Positions 42,861-50,073 of a stretch of 51,565 nt of DNA are shown here, piece by piece. The stretch is from positions 1-51,565 of the forward strand of contig CAXTCL010000002.1 in the NCBI GenBank assembly GCA_964242035.1. The letters run 5' to 3'. The stretch's first letter is position 1, and every line of letters begins with the position of its first letter. The position numbers and the translations under genes were made by a program. The DNA comes from BOG-908 sp964242035. GTDB taxonomy: Bacteria; Pseudomonadota; Alphaproteobacteria; Acetobacterales; Acetobacteraceae. The notes beneath the pieces were generated by a model. That model worked only from the letters and a program-made list of their open reading frames with translations, did no database searches and was not told the DNA's origin.

Positions 42861-42876
42861 GTTGCAATTGTGCAAC
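42861..42876. promoter_or_regulatory. GTTGCA/TGCAAC palindrome upstream of the receptor gene
   Basis: GTTGCAATTGTGCAAC, a perfect 6-4-6 inverted repeat, lies about 160 bases upstream of the receptor start, in the 355-base divergent gap (42702-43056) shared with the lytic transglycosylase gene. The same gap has a perfect 10-bp palindrome AGCGATCGCT (42935-42944). No gene is seen in the gap. Confidence 0.4.
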
Positions 42877-43056
42877 TCAGGCCTGCACAGGCCGAATGGC
42901 AAGCAGCCATGCAAGTTCATCTTGCTCCCGGCTTAGCGATCGCTTAGAGGGTTAGGTGCGAAAGCTGACCCGATACATCACCGGGATTCGGGCGAGTGCC
43001 TCCGGTTCCCACTTTGCCGATACATTTGTTAAGGATGCAGTCCGGATGCGCACGGC

Positions 43057-44025
43057 ATGAACGGCCTCTTCACATCCTCGCTACTGCGTGCCAGCGGTGC
43101 CATCGCGGCCGCGGCCTTGCTGTCCGCCTGCGCCTCGCATTCGCCGCCGATGACGGCCACCCAGGAAGCCGCCACCTACGTGGCGCGCGCCAAGCCGAGC
43201 TACACCCCACCAGGCTCGCCAGACGACCCCTGGGGTCCTTACATCACTGAGGCCAGCAAGAAATATGATGTCCCGGAGCGCTGGATACGCGAGGTCATGC
43301 GCGTCGAGTCGCACGGCCGCGAGTTCACCGCCAGCGGCGCGCTCATCACCTCCCCCGTAGGCGCCATGGGCCTGATGCAGGTGATGCCCGCCACCTATGA
43401 CGAGGTGCGCGCGCGCTACAGCCTACCGGATGACGCGTTCGACCCGCACAACAACATCATGGCCGGCACCGCCTACCTGCGCGAGATGTACGACGCGTTC
43501 GGCAGCCCCGGCTTTCTCGCCGCCTATAACGGCGGCCCGGCGCGTCTGGAGGATTACCTCACGCACAACCGGCCGCTGCCGTCGGAGACCCGCCGCTACG
43601 TGGCACTGATCGCGCCCTACATACAGGGCGAGTGGCCGCAGGCGCGCTCGCCCGCCGAGCAATACGCCGTAAACCAGCTCCCGATGGACATACCCGCCGG
43701 CCCCCGCTACCCGCGGCACGTCAACGTGGTCGTGGCCTCGCGCAGCAGGCGCGGGCGCGAGGCCGTGCGCTATGCCAGCAACGACCGCCGCCATGCCGGG
43801 CACGCGCCTGCAGCACCGGTGGAAGTGGCCGAGGCGCCGGAGCCGCGCGTGCACGCGTCCGTCCGGCTGGCCTCCGCCACCGCGCATCACGGCTCCCACC
43901 TGATCGTTCCTGCGATGGCCAGCGAGCGCGTCGTCCACACGCACGCCACGCTGCGGTCCGGTCATGCGAGCGTCACGCATGTCGCCGTCGTGCACGGGTG
44001 TCACAAGTCGCGTTGCGTGACCTGA
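43057..44025 (+). CDS. Lytic transglycosylase lipoprotein with His-rich tail
   Basis: A 322-residue SLT-type murein lytic transglycosylase. A lipoprotein signal ends LLSACAS, placing it in the envelope. The lysozyme-like domain has the catalytic Glu in VMRVESHGREF, then GAMGLMQVMPATYDEV and FLAAYNGGPAR. It cleaves the glycan strand with anhydro-muropeptide release. From about residue 215 the protein is basic and His-rich with a late HGCHKSRCVT, similar in style to the tail of the D,D-carboxypeptidase at 15678. Confidence 0.93.
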   Translation: MNGLFTSSLLRASGAIAAAALLSACASHSPPMTATQEAATYVARAKPSYTPPGSPDDPWGPYITEASKKYDVPERWIREVMRVESHGREFTASGALITSPVGAMGLMQVMPATYDEVRARYSLPDDAFDPHNNIMAGTAYLREMYDAFGSPGFLAAYNGGPARLEDYLTHNRPLPSETRRYVALIAPYIQGEWPQARSPAEQYAVNQLPMDIPAGPRYPRHVNVVVASRSRRGREAVRYASNDRRHAGHAPAAPVEVAEAPEPRVHASVRLASATAHHGSHLIVPAMASERVVHTHATLRSGHASVTHVAVVHGCHKSRCVT

Positions 44026-44027
44026 AG

Positions 44028-44162
44028 TAAGCAAACAGTCCTTCTTTAAAAAAGAAGGACCAAAAAACTTTTGCTCCCTGTCGGCGGAACCTGAAACACG
44101 GCGCGACAGCGGACCAAAAGTTTTTTGCTTCTTTTTTCCAAAAAAGAAGGCCTTTCTTTCTT
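44028..44162. repeat. Cloverleaf repeat, copy 18 (GGAC / class A / GAAG)
   Basis: The left GGAC hairpin is changed to GTCCTTCTTT/AAAGAAGGAC, a compensated T-to-C with A-to-G. The right hairpin is GAAG type. The centre is CTGTCGGCGG, apex CCTGAAACACG, GCGCGACAGCGG. It starts 3 bases after the transglycosylase stop. Confidence 0.95.
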
Positions 44163-44188
44163 CCTGCCTTTCAGACATCCCTACCGCA

Positions 44189-44929
44189 ATGCACGCCATA
44201 GAAGTCGAATCCCTGACCAAGCGCTATAAGGCAGCGCTGGCGGTGGACGACATCAGCTTCAGCGTGAAGCAAGGCGAGACGGTAGGCCTTCTCGGCGGCA
44301 ACGGTGCCGGCAAGACAACCACCATCGCCATGCTCCTGGGCCTGCTGGTCCCTACCGCCGGCCGCATACACATGCTGGGCCACGACATGGCAAACGATCG
44401 TTTCGCCGCCCTCGCCCGGGTCAATTTCTCCTCGCCCTACGTGGCCCTCCCCCACCGGCTCACGGTGGCCGAAAACCTGCGCGTCTACTGCCATCTCTAC
44501 AACGTGCGCGGCGTGGAACGGCGCGTCGCCGACCTCGCAAACGAATTGGACCTGCACGCCTTTCTTAACCGCCCCGCGGGCCAGCTCTCCGCCGGGCAGA
44601 AGACCCGCGTGGCGCTGGCCAAGTCGCTGATAAACCGGCCCGAACTGCTGCTACTAGACGAGCCCACCGCCAGCCTGGATCCGGACACCGGCGACCTGGT
44701 CCGCAGCTGGCTGGAGCGCTACCGGGCGGAGAGCGGCTGCACCATCCTGCTCGCGTCACACAACATGGATGAGGTGGCGCGCCTGTGCGGCCCTGTGCTG
44801 ATGATGAAGCAGGGCCGCATCGTGGACCGCGGCACCACCGCCGAACTGCTGACGCGCTACAACCGTGACGACCTGGAAGACGTGTTCCTGGACATCGCGC
44901 GCTCCCGCCAGGCGGAGCCCGCCGCATGA
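44189..44929 (+). CDS. ABC transporter ATP-binding protein
   Basis: A 246-residue ABC ATPase. Walker A GGNGAGKT at 36-43, ABC signature LSAGQ at 133-137, Walker B LLLLDEPT at 153-160 and the switch His in SHNMDE. The type (DrrA/CcmA/NatA-like) powers ABC-2 exporters. It overlaps the permease gene by 4 bases (ATGA), so they form one operon. ATG 44189 follows repeat copy 18. Confidence 0.95.
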   Translation: MHAIEVESLTKRYKAALAVDDISFSVKQGETVGLLGGNGAGKTTTIAMLLGLLVPTAGRIHMLGHDMANDRFAALARVNFSSPYVALPHRLTVAENLRVYCHLYNVRGVERRVADLANELDLHAFLNRPAGQLSAGQKTRVALAKSLINRPELLLLDEPTASLDPDTGDLVRSWLERYRAESGCTILLASHNMDEVARLCGPVLMMKQGRIVDRGTTAELLTRYNRDDLEDVFLDIARSRQAEPAA

Positions 44930-45723
44930 CCTCGCTGCGCCGCATCTGGGGCCTGATGTACCGTCATCTCACGCTGTTCCGCCGCTCCTGGCCGCGCCTG
45001 CTGGACCTGGCCTACTGGCCGGTGCTGCAGATGGTGATCTGGGGTTTCACCTCCCGCTTTTTCGCCGCCCGCCTCGGCGACCACGGCGCGGTCACGATCG
45101 GCATGCTGCTCGGCGGTGTGCTGATGTGGGAGACGGCCCTGCGCAGCCATCTCGGCTTCGCCGTCACCTTCATGGAGGAGATCTGGTCGCGCAATCTGGG
45201 CCACATCTTCGTCTCCCCGCTGCGGCCGTGGGAGCTGCTGGCGGCCCTGCTCGGCATGTCCGTGGTGCGCATGCTGCTCGGCGTGGTGCCGGCGATGATA
45301 CTGGCGGGCCTGCTGTATCATTTCAACATCCTGGGCGTAGGCCCCGTGCTCGTACTCTTCGCGCTGAACCTGATGATGATGGGCTGGTGGATCGCGCTCG
45401 GCTGCATCTCGCTCATCCTGAGCCAGGGCGGCGGCGCGGAGAGCCTGGTGTGGTCCATGCTGATCGGCCTGGCGCCGATCGCCTGCGTGTATTACCCGGT
45501 CTCCGCCTTGCCGCACTGGCTGCAATACATCGCCCTGGCGTTACCGGCCGCGCACGTGTTCGAAGGCCTGCGCGCGGCGATCGGCCACCACGAGATACGC
45601 TGGGACGAGCTCGTCTGGGCGGCCGGGCTGAACGTCGCCTGGCTGACCGCGGCGATGCTTCTGTTCACGCAGCAATTTCATGCGGCTCGACGCAATGGGG
45701 CGTTGATGAACATTGGCGAGTGA
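44926..45723 (+). CDS. ABC-2 type transporter permease
   Basis: A 265-residue permease with about six membrane helices (LLDLAYWPVLQMVIWGFTSR, AMILAGLLYHFNILGVGPVL, GWWIALGCISLILSQGGGAE). It is the partner of the preceding ATPase; the two-gene cassette resembles O-antigen or drug ABC-2 exporters, but the substrate is unknown. It ends at repeat copy 19. Confidence 0.92.
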   Translation: MTSLRRIWGLMYRHLTLFRRSWPRLLDLAYWPVLQMVIWGFTSRFFAARLGDHGAVTIGMLLGGVLMWETALRSHLGFAVTFMEEIWSRNLGHIFVSPLRPWELLAALLGMSVVRMLLGVVPAMILAGLLYHFNILGVGPVLVLFALNLMMMGWWIALGCISLILSQGGGAESLVWSMLIGLAPIACVYYPVSALPHWLQYIALALPAAHVFEGLRAAIGHHEIRWDELVWAAGLNVAWLTAAMLLFTQQFHAARRNGALMNIGE

Positions 45724-45881
45724 GCAAGCAAGGCGTTCTTTTTCGAAAAAAAGAAGCAAAAAACTTTTGTCTATCCACTGCTGCAGGCGCCTTGCAATTT
45801 CCTGAGACAGCCGACTGTTGATGCAGGCGACAGGAGCAAAAGTTTTTTGCTTCTTTCTTCAAAAAAGAAGGCCTTGCTTTC
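45722..45881. repeat. Cloverleaf repeat, copy 19 (GAAG variant / class B / GAAG)
   Basis: The left hairpin reads GTTCTTTTT, CG loop, AAAAAGAA; the right is GAAG type (CTTCTTTCTTC...GAAG). The centre is about 75 bases with TGCAGGCG blocks near both ends (45782 and 45823), the class B signature. It starts in the TGA of the permease gene. Confidence 0.92.
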
Positions 45882-45886
45882 CCATC

Positions 45887-46510
45887 ATGAACTGCACCCG
45901 CTTCTGGCTGATTCGGCACGCCATAGTGGACGAGGTATCGCGCGCCGTCCTGTACGGCCGGATGGACGTGACACTGTGCACCGCCAGCCTGGCCGCGCAG
46001 CGCGCCACCTATCGCGCACTCGCCGCGCGGCTGCCGCACCAGGCGGTCTGGCTGGTCACGCCCCTGCAACGCACCAGGCGCACGGCCGAGGAAATACTGG
46101 CGGCCGGTTTGCCGCCGGCCACGCTGGACGTGGAACCTGGCCTGACCGAGCAGGATCTCGGCGCCTGGCAAGGCCTGCCCCACGCCGATCTGCCAGCCAG
46201 GCTGACCGATCCCGCGCACCCGTTCTGGCCGCTTAGCGCCGCCGAGGTGCCGCCCGACGGCGAAAGCATGGAGCACGTGCTGGCCCGGGTCGGCGCTACC
46301 CTGGAGGATTTGGCACAGACGCACGCGGGGCGGGACGTGGTGTGCGTGAGCCACGGCGGCGCCATACGCGCGGCCGTGGCGCATGCGCTCGGCGTGGGCG
46401 CCACCGCCGCGCTGCATCTGTCCGTGCAGAACCTGTCGCTGACTGTGCTGGAGCGGTTTTCCGCCGGCTGGCGGGTGGTTCTGGTCAATGACGGCGCGGA
46501 GATAGGCTAA
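45887..46510 (+). CDS. Histidine phosphatase family protein
   Basis: A 207-residue phosphoglycerate-mutase-like protein. The catalytic RH motif is LIRHAIVDE at the N-terminus, and the second His is in VCVSHGGAIRAAVAHA. TPLQRTRRTAEEIL and LTEQDLGAWQGL are typical of the cobalamin phosphatase CobC/GpmB type. The usual RHGE is RHAI here. Substrate unknown. ATG 45887 follows repeat copy 19. Confidence 0.88.
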   Translation: MNCTRFWLIRHAIVDEVSRAVLYGRMDVTLCTASLAAQRATYRALAARLPHQAVWLVTPLQRTRRTAEEILAAGLPPATLDVEPGLTEQDLGAWQGLPHADLPARLTDPAHPFWPLSAAEVPPDGESMEHVLARVGATLEDLAQTHAGRDVVCVSHGGAIRAAVAHALGVGATAALHLSVQNLSLTVLERFSAGWRVVLVNDGAEIG

Positions 46511-46692
46511 GGAAGCAAGCAGTCCTTTTTTGAAAAGAAGGACCAAAAACTTCGCTTTCCACGCTTGCTCGAAGGCCTTGGACAGTTCTGCAAATACGCG
46601 TGCCGGCAGACCAGAGCGCGTGCCGGTGCAGGCAACGGAGCAAAAGTTTTTTGCTTCTTTTTTTCAAAAAAGAAGGCCTTGCTTCCTTCCTT
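46508..46692. repeat. Cloverleaf repeat, copy 20 (GGAC / class B / GAAG)
   Basis: The left GGAC hairpin has a shortened loop side (GTCCTTTTTTGAAAAGAAGGAC); the right is GAAG type with perfect stem. The centre is about 90 bases and ends GTGCAGGCAACGG. It starts at the phosphatase stop codon TAA. Confidence 0.92.
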
Positions 46693-46794
46693 CCCCCCAG
46701 CCCACATCCAGCAGTTTGTCAGCTTGCCCTGATAACGCCATCATGTGGCATGACAATCGGCCAAACGCCGCTTAGGCGAAGGAGTGCCCTGACC

Positions 46795-47598
46795 ATGCCT
46801 TACAGCGCGCGAGCGGCCCTGTTCGCTTCCCTCTGCCTGGCCCCTCTGGCGGCAAAGGCGGAGACGCCGCAGGGCCAGCAGGCCCTGGTGGACCGTGCCA
46901 CCCTGGCCGCCCAGGAAATCCTCAACGACGACCAGGGCGGCAACGCGCGCGGCGTGCTGCCACGCGCCCGCGCCGTGGTGATCTGCCCGCGCGTGTTCCG
47001 CGCCGGCTTCCTGATCGCCGGCGAAGGCGGCGGCTGCGTCCTGCTCGCCCGCGGCGGCCAGGGAAGCTGGTCGGCGCCGGCGTTCTACAGCCTGAGCAGC
47101 GGCAGCGTCGGGCTGCAGGCCGGCGTGCAGGACGCCGAGGTGATGATGTTCATCCTGACGGAAAACGGCCTCCGGTCGGTGATGGACAACCAGTTCAAGC
47201 TGGGCGGTAACGCCTCGTTCGCCGTGGTGACACTGGGCGGCGGCGTGCAGGGCGCCACAACCACCAACCTGAACGCGGACATCGTGGCCTTCGAGCGGCC
47301 GCGCGGCTTCTTCGCCGGCTTCTCTGTCGAGGGCAGCGTGATGTCTGCCGACAACGAAGGCAATCAAGCCTACTACAACCAGCCTGTCGGCACGATCGAC
47401 ATCGTCATGGCCATGCGTGTGAGCAACCCGGCGGCCGACCCATTGCGCGGCCTGCTGATGCGCTATGGCGCTGGGCAGTCCGCCCCTGCCCTGCCGCCGC
47501 CTGTTGCCTATCAGCAAGGGCCGCAGGGCGATGCGCCGGTGGGCTACGCCGCACCGTCGGGTATCGTGCAGCAGCAGAGCCTGCCGCCGCCGAGGTAA
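46795..47598 (+). CDS. Secreted SYLF-domain lipid-binding protein
   Basis: A 267-residue protein. Signal peptide (ARAALFASLCLAPLAAKAET). The SYLF/Ysc84 domain follows: ARAVVICPRVFRAGFLIAGE, GSWSAPAFYSLSSGSVGLQA, GVQDAEVMMFILTENGLRSV, VVTLGGGVQGATTTNLNADI. SYLF domains bind phosphoinositides or other lipids. The C-terminal ~45 residues are Pro/Gln-rich. AAGGAG precedes ATG 46795. A single-gene unit between copies 20 and 21. Confidence 0.88.
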   Translation: MPYSARAALFASLCLAPLAAKAETPQGQQALVDRATLAAQEILNDDQGGNARGVLPRARAVVICPRVFRAGFLIAGEGGGCVLLARGGQGSWSAPAFYSLSSGSVGLQAGVQDAEVMMFILTENGLRSVMDNQFKLGGNASFAVVTLGGGVQGATTTNLNADIVAFERPRGFFAGFSVEGSVMSADNEGNQAYYNQPVGTIDIVMAMRVSNPAADPLRGLLMRYGAGQSAPALPPPVAYQQGPQGDAPVGYAAPSGIVQQQSLPPPR

Positions 47599-47765
47599 GG
47601 CAAAGCAAGGCCTTCTTTTTTGAAAAAAGAAGCAAAAAACTTTTACTCCTGCGCCTGCACGGCAGCTTTTCTGGCTTCCGCAAACACCAGCACTGGCGGA
47701 ACCAAACTGCATGCTAGTGCAGCCGGGAACAAAAGTTTTTTGCTTTTTTTCAAAAAAGAAGGCCT
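47597..47765. repeat. Cloverleaf repeat, copy 21 (GAAG / class B / GAAG)
   Basis: Left GAAG hairpin, right GAAG hairpin shortened (GCTTTTTTTC AAAAAAGAAGGCC). The centre is about 90 bases, starting CTCCTGCGCCTGCACG like copy 6 and ending GTGCAGCCGGGA. It lies between convergent genes; both stop codons (TAA each) are at the edges. Confidence 0.93.
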
Positions 47766-48010
47766 TACTTCGCTTTCTTGCTGACCACCGCAGCCAAATC
47801 CCCAACATTCCGAAGCCCATCGATCTCCCGCGTGTTCAGTTTGATGCCGAACCGCTCCTCGACAGACACCATGATCTCGATCTGCTTGAAGCTGTCCCAG
47901 CCTTCCACATCCTTGGCGGAAAGCTCAGGCGTAAGCTTCATGTCGTCGCGCATGAACACGTCGTTGAATATCTCGGTAAGCTGTTCGTAGATGCGGGCCT
48001 GTTCGGTCAT
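47765..48010 (-). CDS. Acyl carrier protein
   Basis: An 81-residue ACP. The phosphopantetheine site is VEGWDSFKQIEIMVSVEERF with Ser40 after Asp39. The rest is a four-helix ACP fold (MTEQARIYEQLTEIFNDVFM at the N-terminus, then LNTREIDGLRNVGDLAAVVS). Its ATG overlaps the stop of the HAD-IIIC/FkbH-like gene (ATGA), so the two are translationally coupled. It is likely a dedicated carrier for that enzyme, not the fatty-acid ACP. Confidence 0.93.
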   Translation of the reverse strand: MTEQARIYEQLTEIFNDVFMRDDMKLTPELSAKDVEGWDSFKQIEIMVSVEERFGIKLNTREIDGLRNVGDLAAVVSKKAK

Positions 48011-49905
48011 GGCGTGCTGCCTTCGCTGATTTTGATGAAGGTGGTCTCCGGCGCGAACGCGGTCAGATCCAGCACGGCGGTGCTGGCACCCGAGGCTTCG
48101 GCAGTGAGCGGGGTGAAACCGAGTTTCGTGTAATGCTCGCGCACCATGGCGTTCTTCCCGGTCGGCAGGTATTCGCCCATCAGCCGCGTGGCGCCGAGCG
48201 CCCGCGCGTGGGCCGCCACCAGGTTCAGCGTGGCGCGTTCCACGCCGCGGCCCAGCACGCGGCAGCTCATCAGCCAGGTGTCGATCGTCACGGTGTCCGA
48301 GGCGGTGAGGCGGCCGATGACGATGGCGATCACGCCGTTGTCGCCGAAGCGGTCCAGCAGCCGCATCTGCAGGCCGAACGCATGCGGGTCCGCCATCACG
48401 GCCGCCACATCAGCGTCCTGGTGGCGGCGTGTGGTCAGGTTGAACTGGTTCGTCTTGTTGATGAGCTGCACCGCACGCGCCTGGCCCAGGCTGTCGAAGC
48501 GGTTCCACACCAGGCGCATGTCCAGCGCGCGCAGGTAGCCCTCCATGTCGGTCGCCGCGGCGCGCAGATCGTCGCGCGCGCGGTTGTCCTGGTATTGCGC
48601 ACCGCGTTTCAAATCATCCCCGGTGATGCCCAGGCTTTCAAAATAGCCGGCATCCGCCAGCACGCCGGGCACGCGCGCCGGGTCGTCATCGGGCACCTCG
48701 GGGACGGCCACCATGGGCAGTTGCGCGCGCACCAGGTTGCGTTCGAACGGGTTGTCATCGAGGAACACCATCGCCTCCAGGCCGATGTTCAGCTCGTGCG
48801 CGATGGCGCGTATGTTGGCCGCCTTGTCGTCCCAGTTGGCGCGGAAGCTGGCGATGTCGTCACGCCTCAGCACCATCTCGGGGTGGCGCCCGAACGGTTC
48901 AAGCGCGTTTGCCAGGTCGTTCTTGGAACATACGGCGAGGATGACGCCGCGCCGCGCCAGCTCGCGCACGTAGGCCTGCACGGCGGTGAAGCCTTCGCCA
49001 AGTGTGCTGCCCTGGCCCAGCACGATGCCGTCGAGCCCGTCATCGCCGATCACCCCGCCCCATAGCGTGTTGTCCAAATCGAGCACCAGGCATTTGGCCG
49101 AGCGCCCCTGGCGGGCGGCGATCACGCGGCCCACCAGCTCGCCATAGCTGGGCGATAGCGCCGGCGTCACCTCCTGTTTGGAGCGGTGCCAGAGCGCGGG
49201 ATCGTGCCAGGCGGACAGGCCGTCCCGCCGCGCCGCATCGTCCACCGCCACGAGATCGACGCCGTTGGCATCAGCCTCCGTGCGCAGCGCGTCATTCAGC
49301 CGGGCGATGAAGCGGCTGCGCGAGCCGGGCAGCCGATGCTCGTTGCTGCCGAGCAAGGGCGCGAACACGTCCAGCGCCGTCTGCTGCAGAATTGGGCAGG
49401 AAAAGGCGGCCCGCGCGAGGGTCCAGCAGCGCCGGATACGCGCCATCGTGCCGGCAAGTGCCGCATCCACATCGGCGGCCGGGAGTGCTGCATGCAGGCC
49501 CTGCGTCAGGTGATACGCATCGAAGGCGAACAGCACCGCATCGGGGCGGAAGGCGTGCAGGGCCGATCCGCTGTCGAGCAGCTCCTGCAGGTATTGCCCG
49601 TAATCGTTCTCGTAGGTTGCGATGTGGATGCCGCGTCGCAGGCCGGCGACACGTATGCCCGCCTGCAGATGCGCCAGCGTGGCAGAACCGAGTATCGCGA
49701 GCCGTATCGGCTGTGTGCCGGTATCGGCAGGCACCGCGCCGGCCAGGCGCTGCCGTATCCTCTCATCGAGCGCGTTTGTGCGCGTGAAATCAATACGCGC
49801 GTTCGCCAGCGCAACTGCAAGCGGCCAGGGCTCTGCTACGGCGGACAGCGCGCCCAGGCGCGCGCGCCAGTCCTGTATCTGCGGCAGCCAGCGCAGTTGC
49901 TCCAC
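48007..49905 (-). CDS. HAD-IIIC family (FkbH-like) enzyme
   Basis: A 632-residue FkbH-type protein. An SGNH-like N-terminal region comes first (RLAILGSATLAHLQAGIRVA). The HAD domain has the catalytic DxD in CLVLDLDNTLWGGVIGDDGL and VCSKNDLANALEPF, FLDDNPFERNLVR. The C-terminal part is GNAT-like (AVQLINKTNQFNLTTRRHQD, WLMSCRVLGRGVERATLNLV). FkbH enzymes load a glyceryl group from 1,3-bisphosphoglycerate onto an ACP. GTG 49905 with GGAG upstream is used; an upstream in-frame ATG lies in repeat copy 22. The paired ACP follows. Confidence 0.9.
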   Translation of the reverse strand: MEQLRWLPQIQDWRARLGALSAVAEPWPLAVALANARIDFTRTNALDERIRQRLAGAVPADTGTQPIRLAILGSATLAHLQAGIRVAGLRRGIHIATYENDYGQYLQELLDSGSALHAFRPDAVLFAFDAYHLTQGLHAALPAADVDAALAGTMARIRRCWTLARAAFSCPILQQTALDVFAPLLGSNEHRLPGSRSRFIARLNDALRTEADANGVDLVAVDDAARRDGLSAWHDPALWHRSKQEVTPALSPSYGELVGRVIAARQGRSAKCLVLDLDNTLWGGVIGDDGLDGIVLGQGSTLGEGFTAVQAYVRELARRGVILAVCSKNDLANALEPFGRHPEMVLRRDDIASFRANWDDKAANIRAIAHELNIGLEAMVFLDDNPFERNLVRAQLPMVAVPEVPDDDPARVPGVLADAGYFESLGITGDDLKRGAQYQDNRARDDLRAAATDMEGYLRALDMRLVWNRFDSLGQARAVQLINKTNQFNLTTRRHQDADVAAVMADPHAFGLQMRLLDRFGDNGVIAIVIGRLTASDTVTIDTWLMSCRVLGRGVERATLNLVAAHARALGATRLMGEYLPTGKNAMVREHYTKLGFTPLTAEASGASTAVLDLTAFAPETTFIKISEGSTP

Positions 49906-49918
49906 GCGTTTACTCCAG

Positions 49919-50070
49919 GAAGCAAGCAGTCCTTTTTTGAAAAAAAGGACCAAAAAACTTTTGCTCTCTGCATTTGCACCAGCCAGGTGCCACAGGAAAC
50001 ACCGAAGCGCTTGAGCGTCGGAGGAGCAAAAGTTTTTTGCTTCTTTTTTTCAAAAAAGAAGGCCTTCCTT
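49919..50070. repeat. Cloverleaf repeat, copy 22 (GGAC / class B-like / GAAG)
   Basis: Left GGAC hairpin (GTCCTTTTTT / AAAAAAAGGAC), right GAAG hairpin. The central stem is CAAAAAACTTTTG with CAAAAGTTTTTTG; the GC centre is CTCTCTGCATTTGCACC to CGTCGGAGGAG. It lies between the M1 peptidase stop and the FkbH-like start. Confidence 0.95.
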
Positions 50071-50073
50071 AAT

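Noticed and set aside
42935..42944. AGCGATCGCT palindrome as a dispersed HIP1-like site
   Set aside because: Noticed only once in the window, so no support for a repeated motif.
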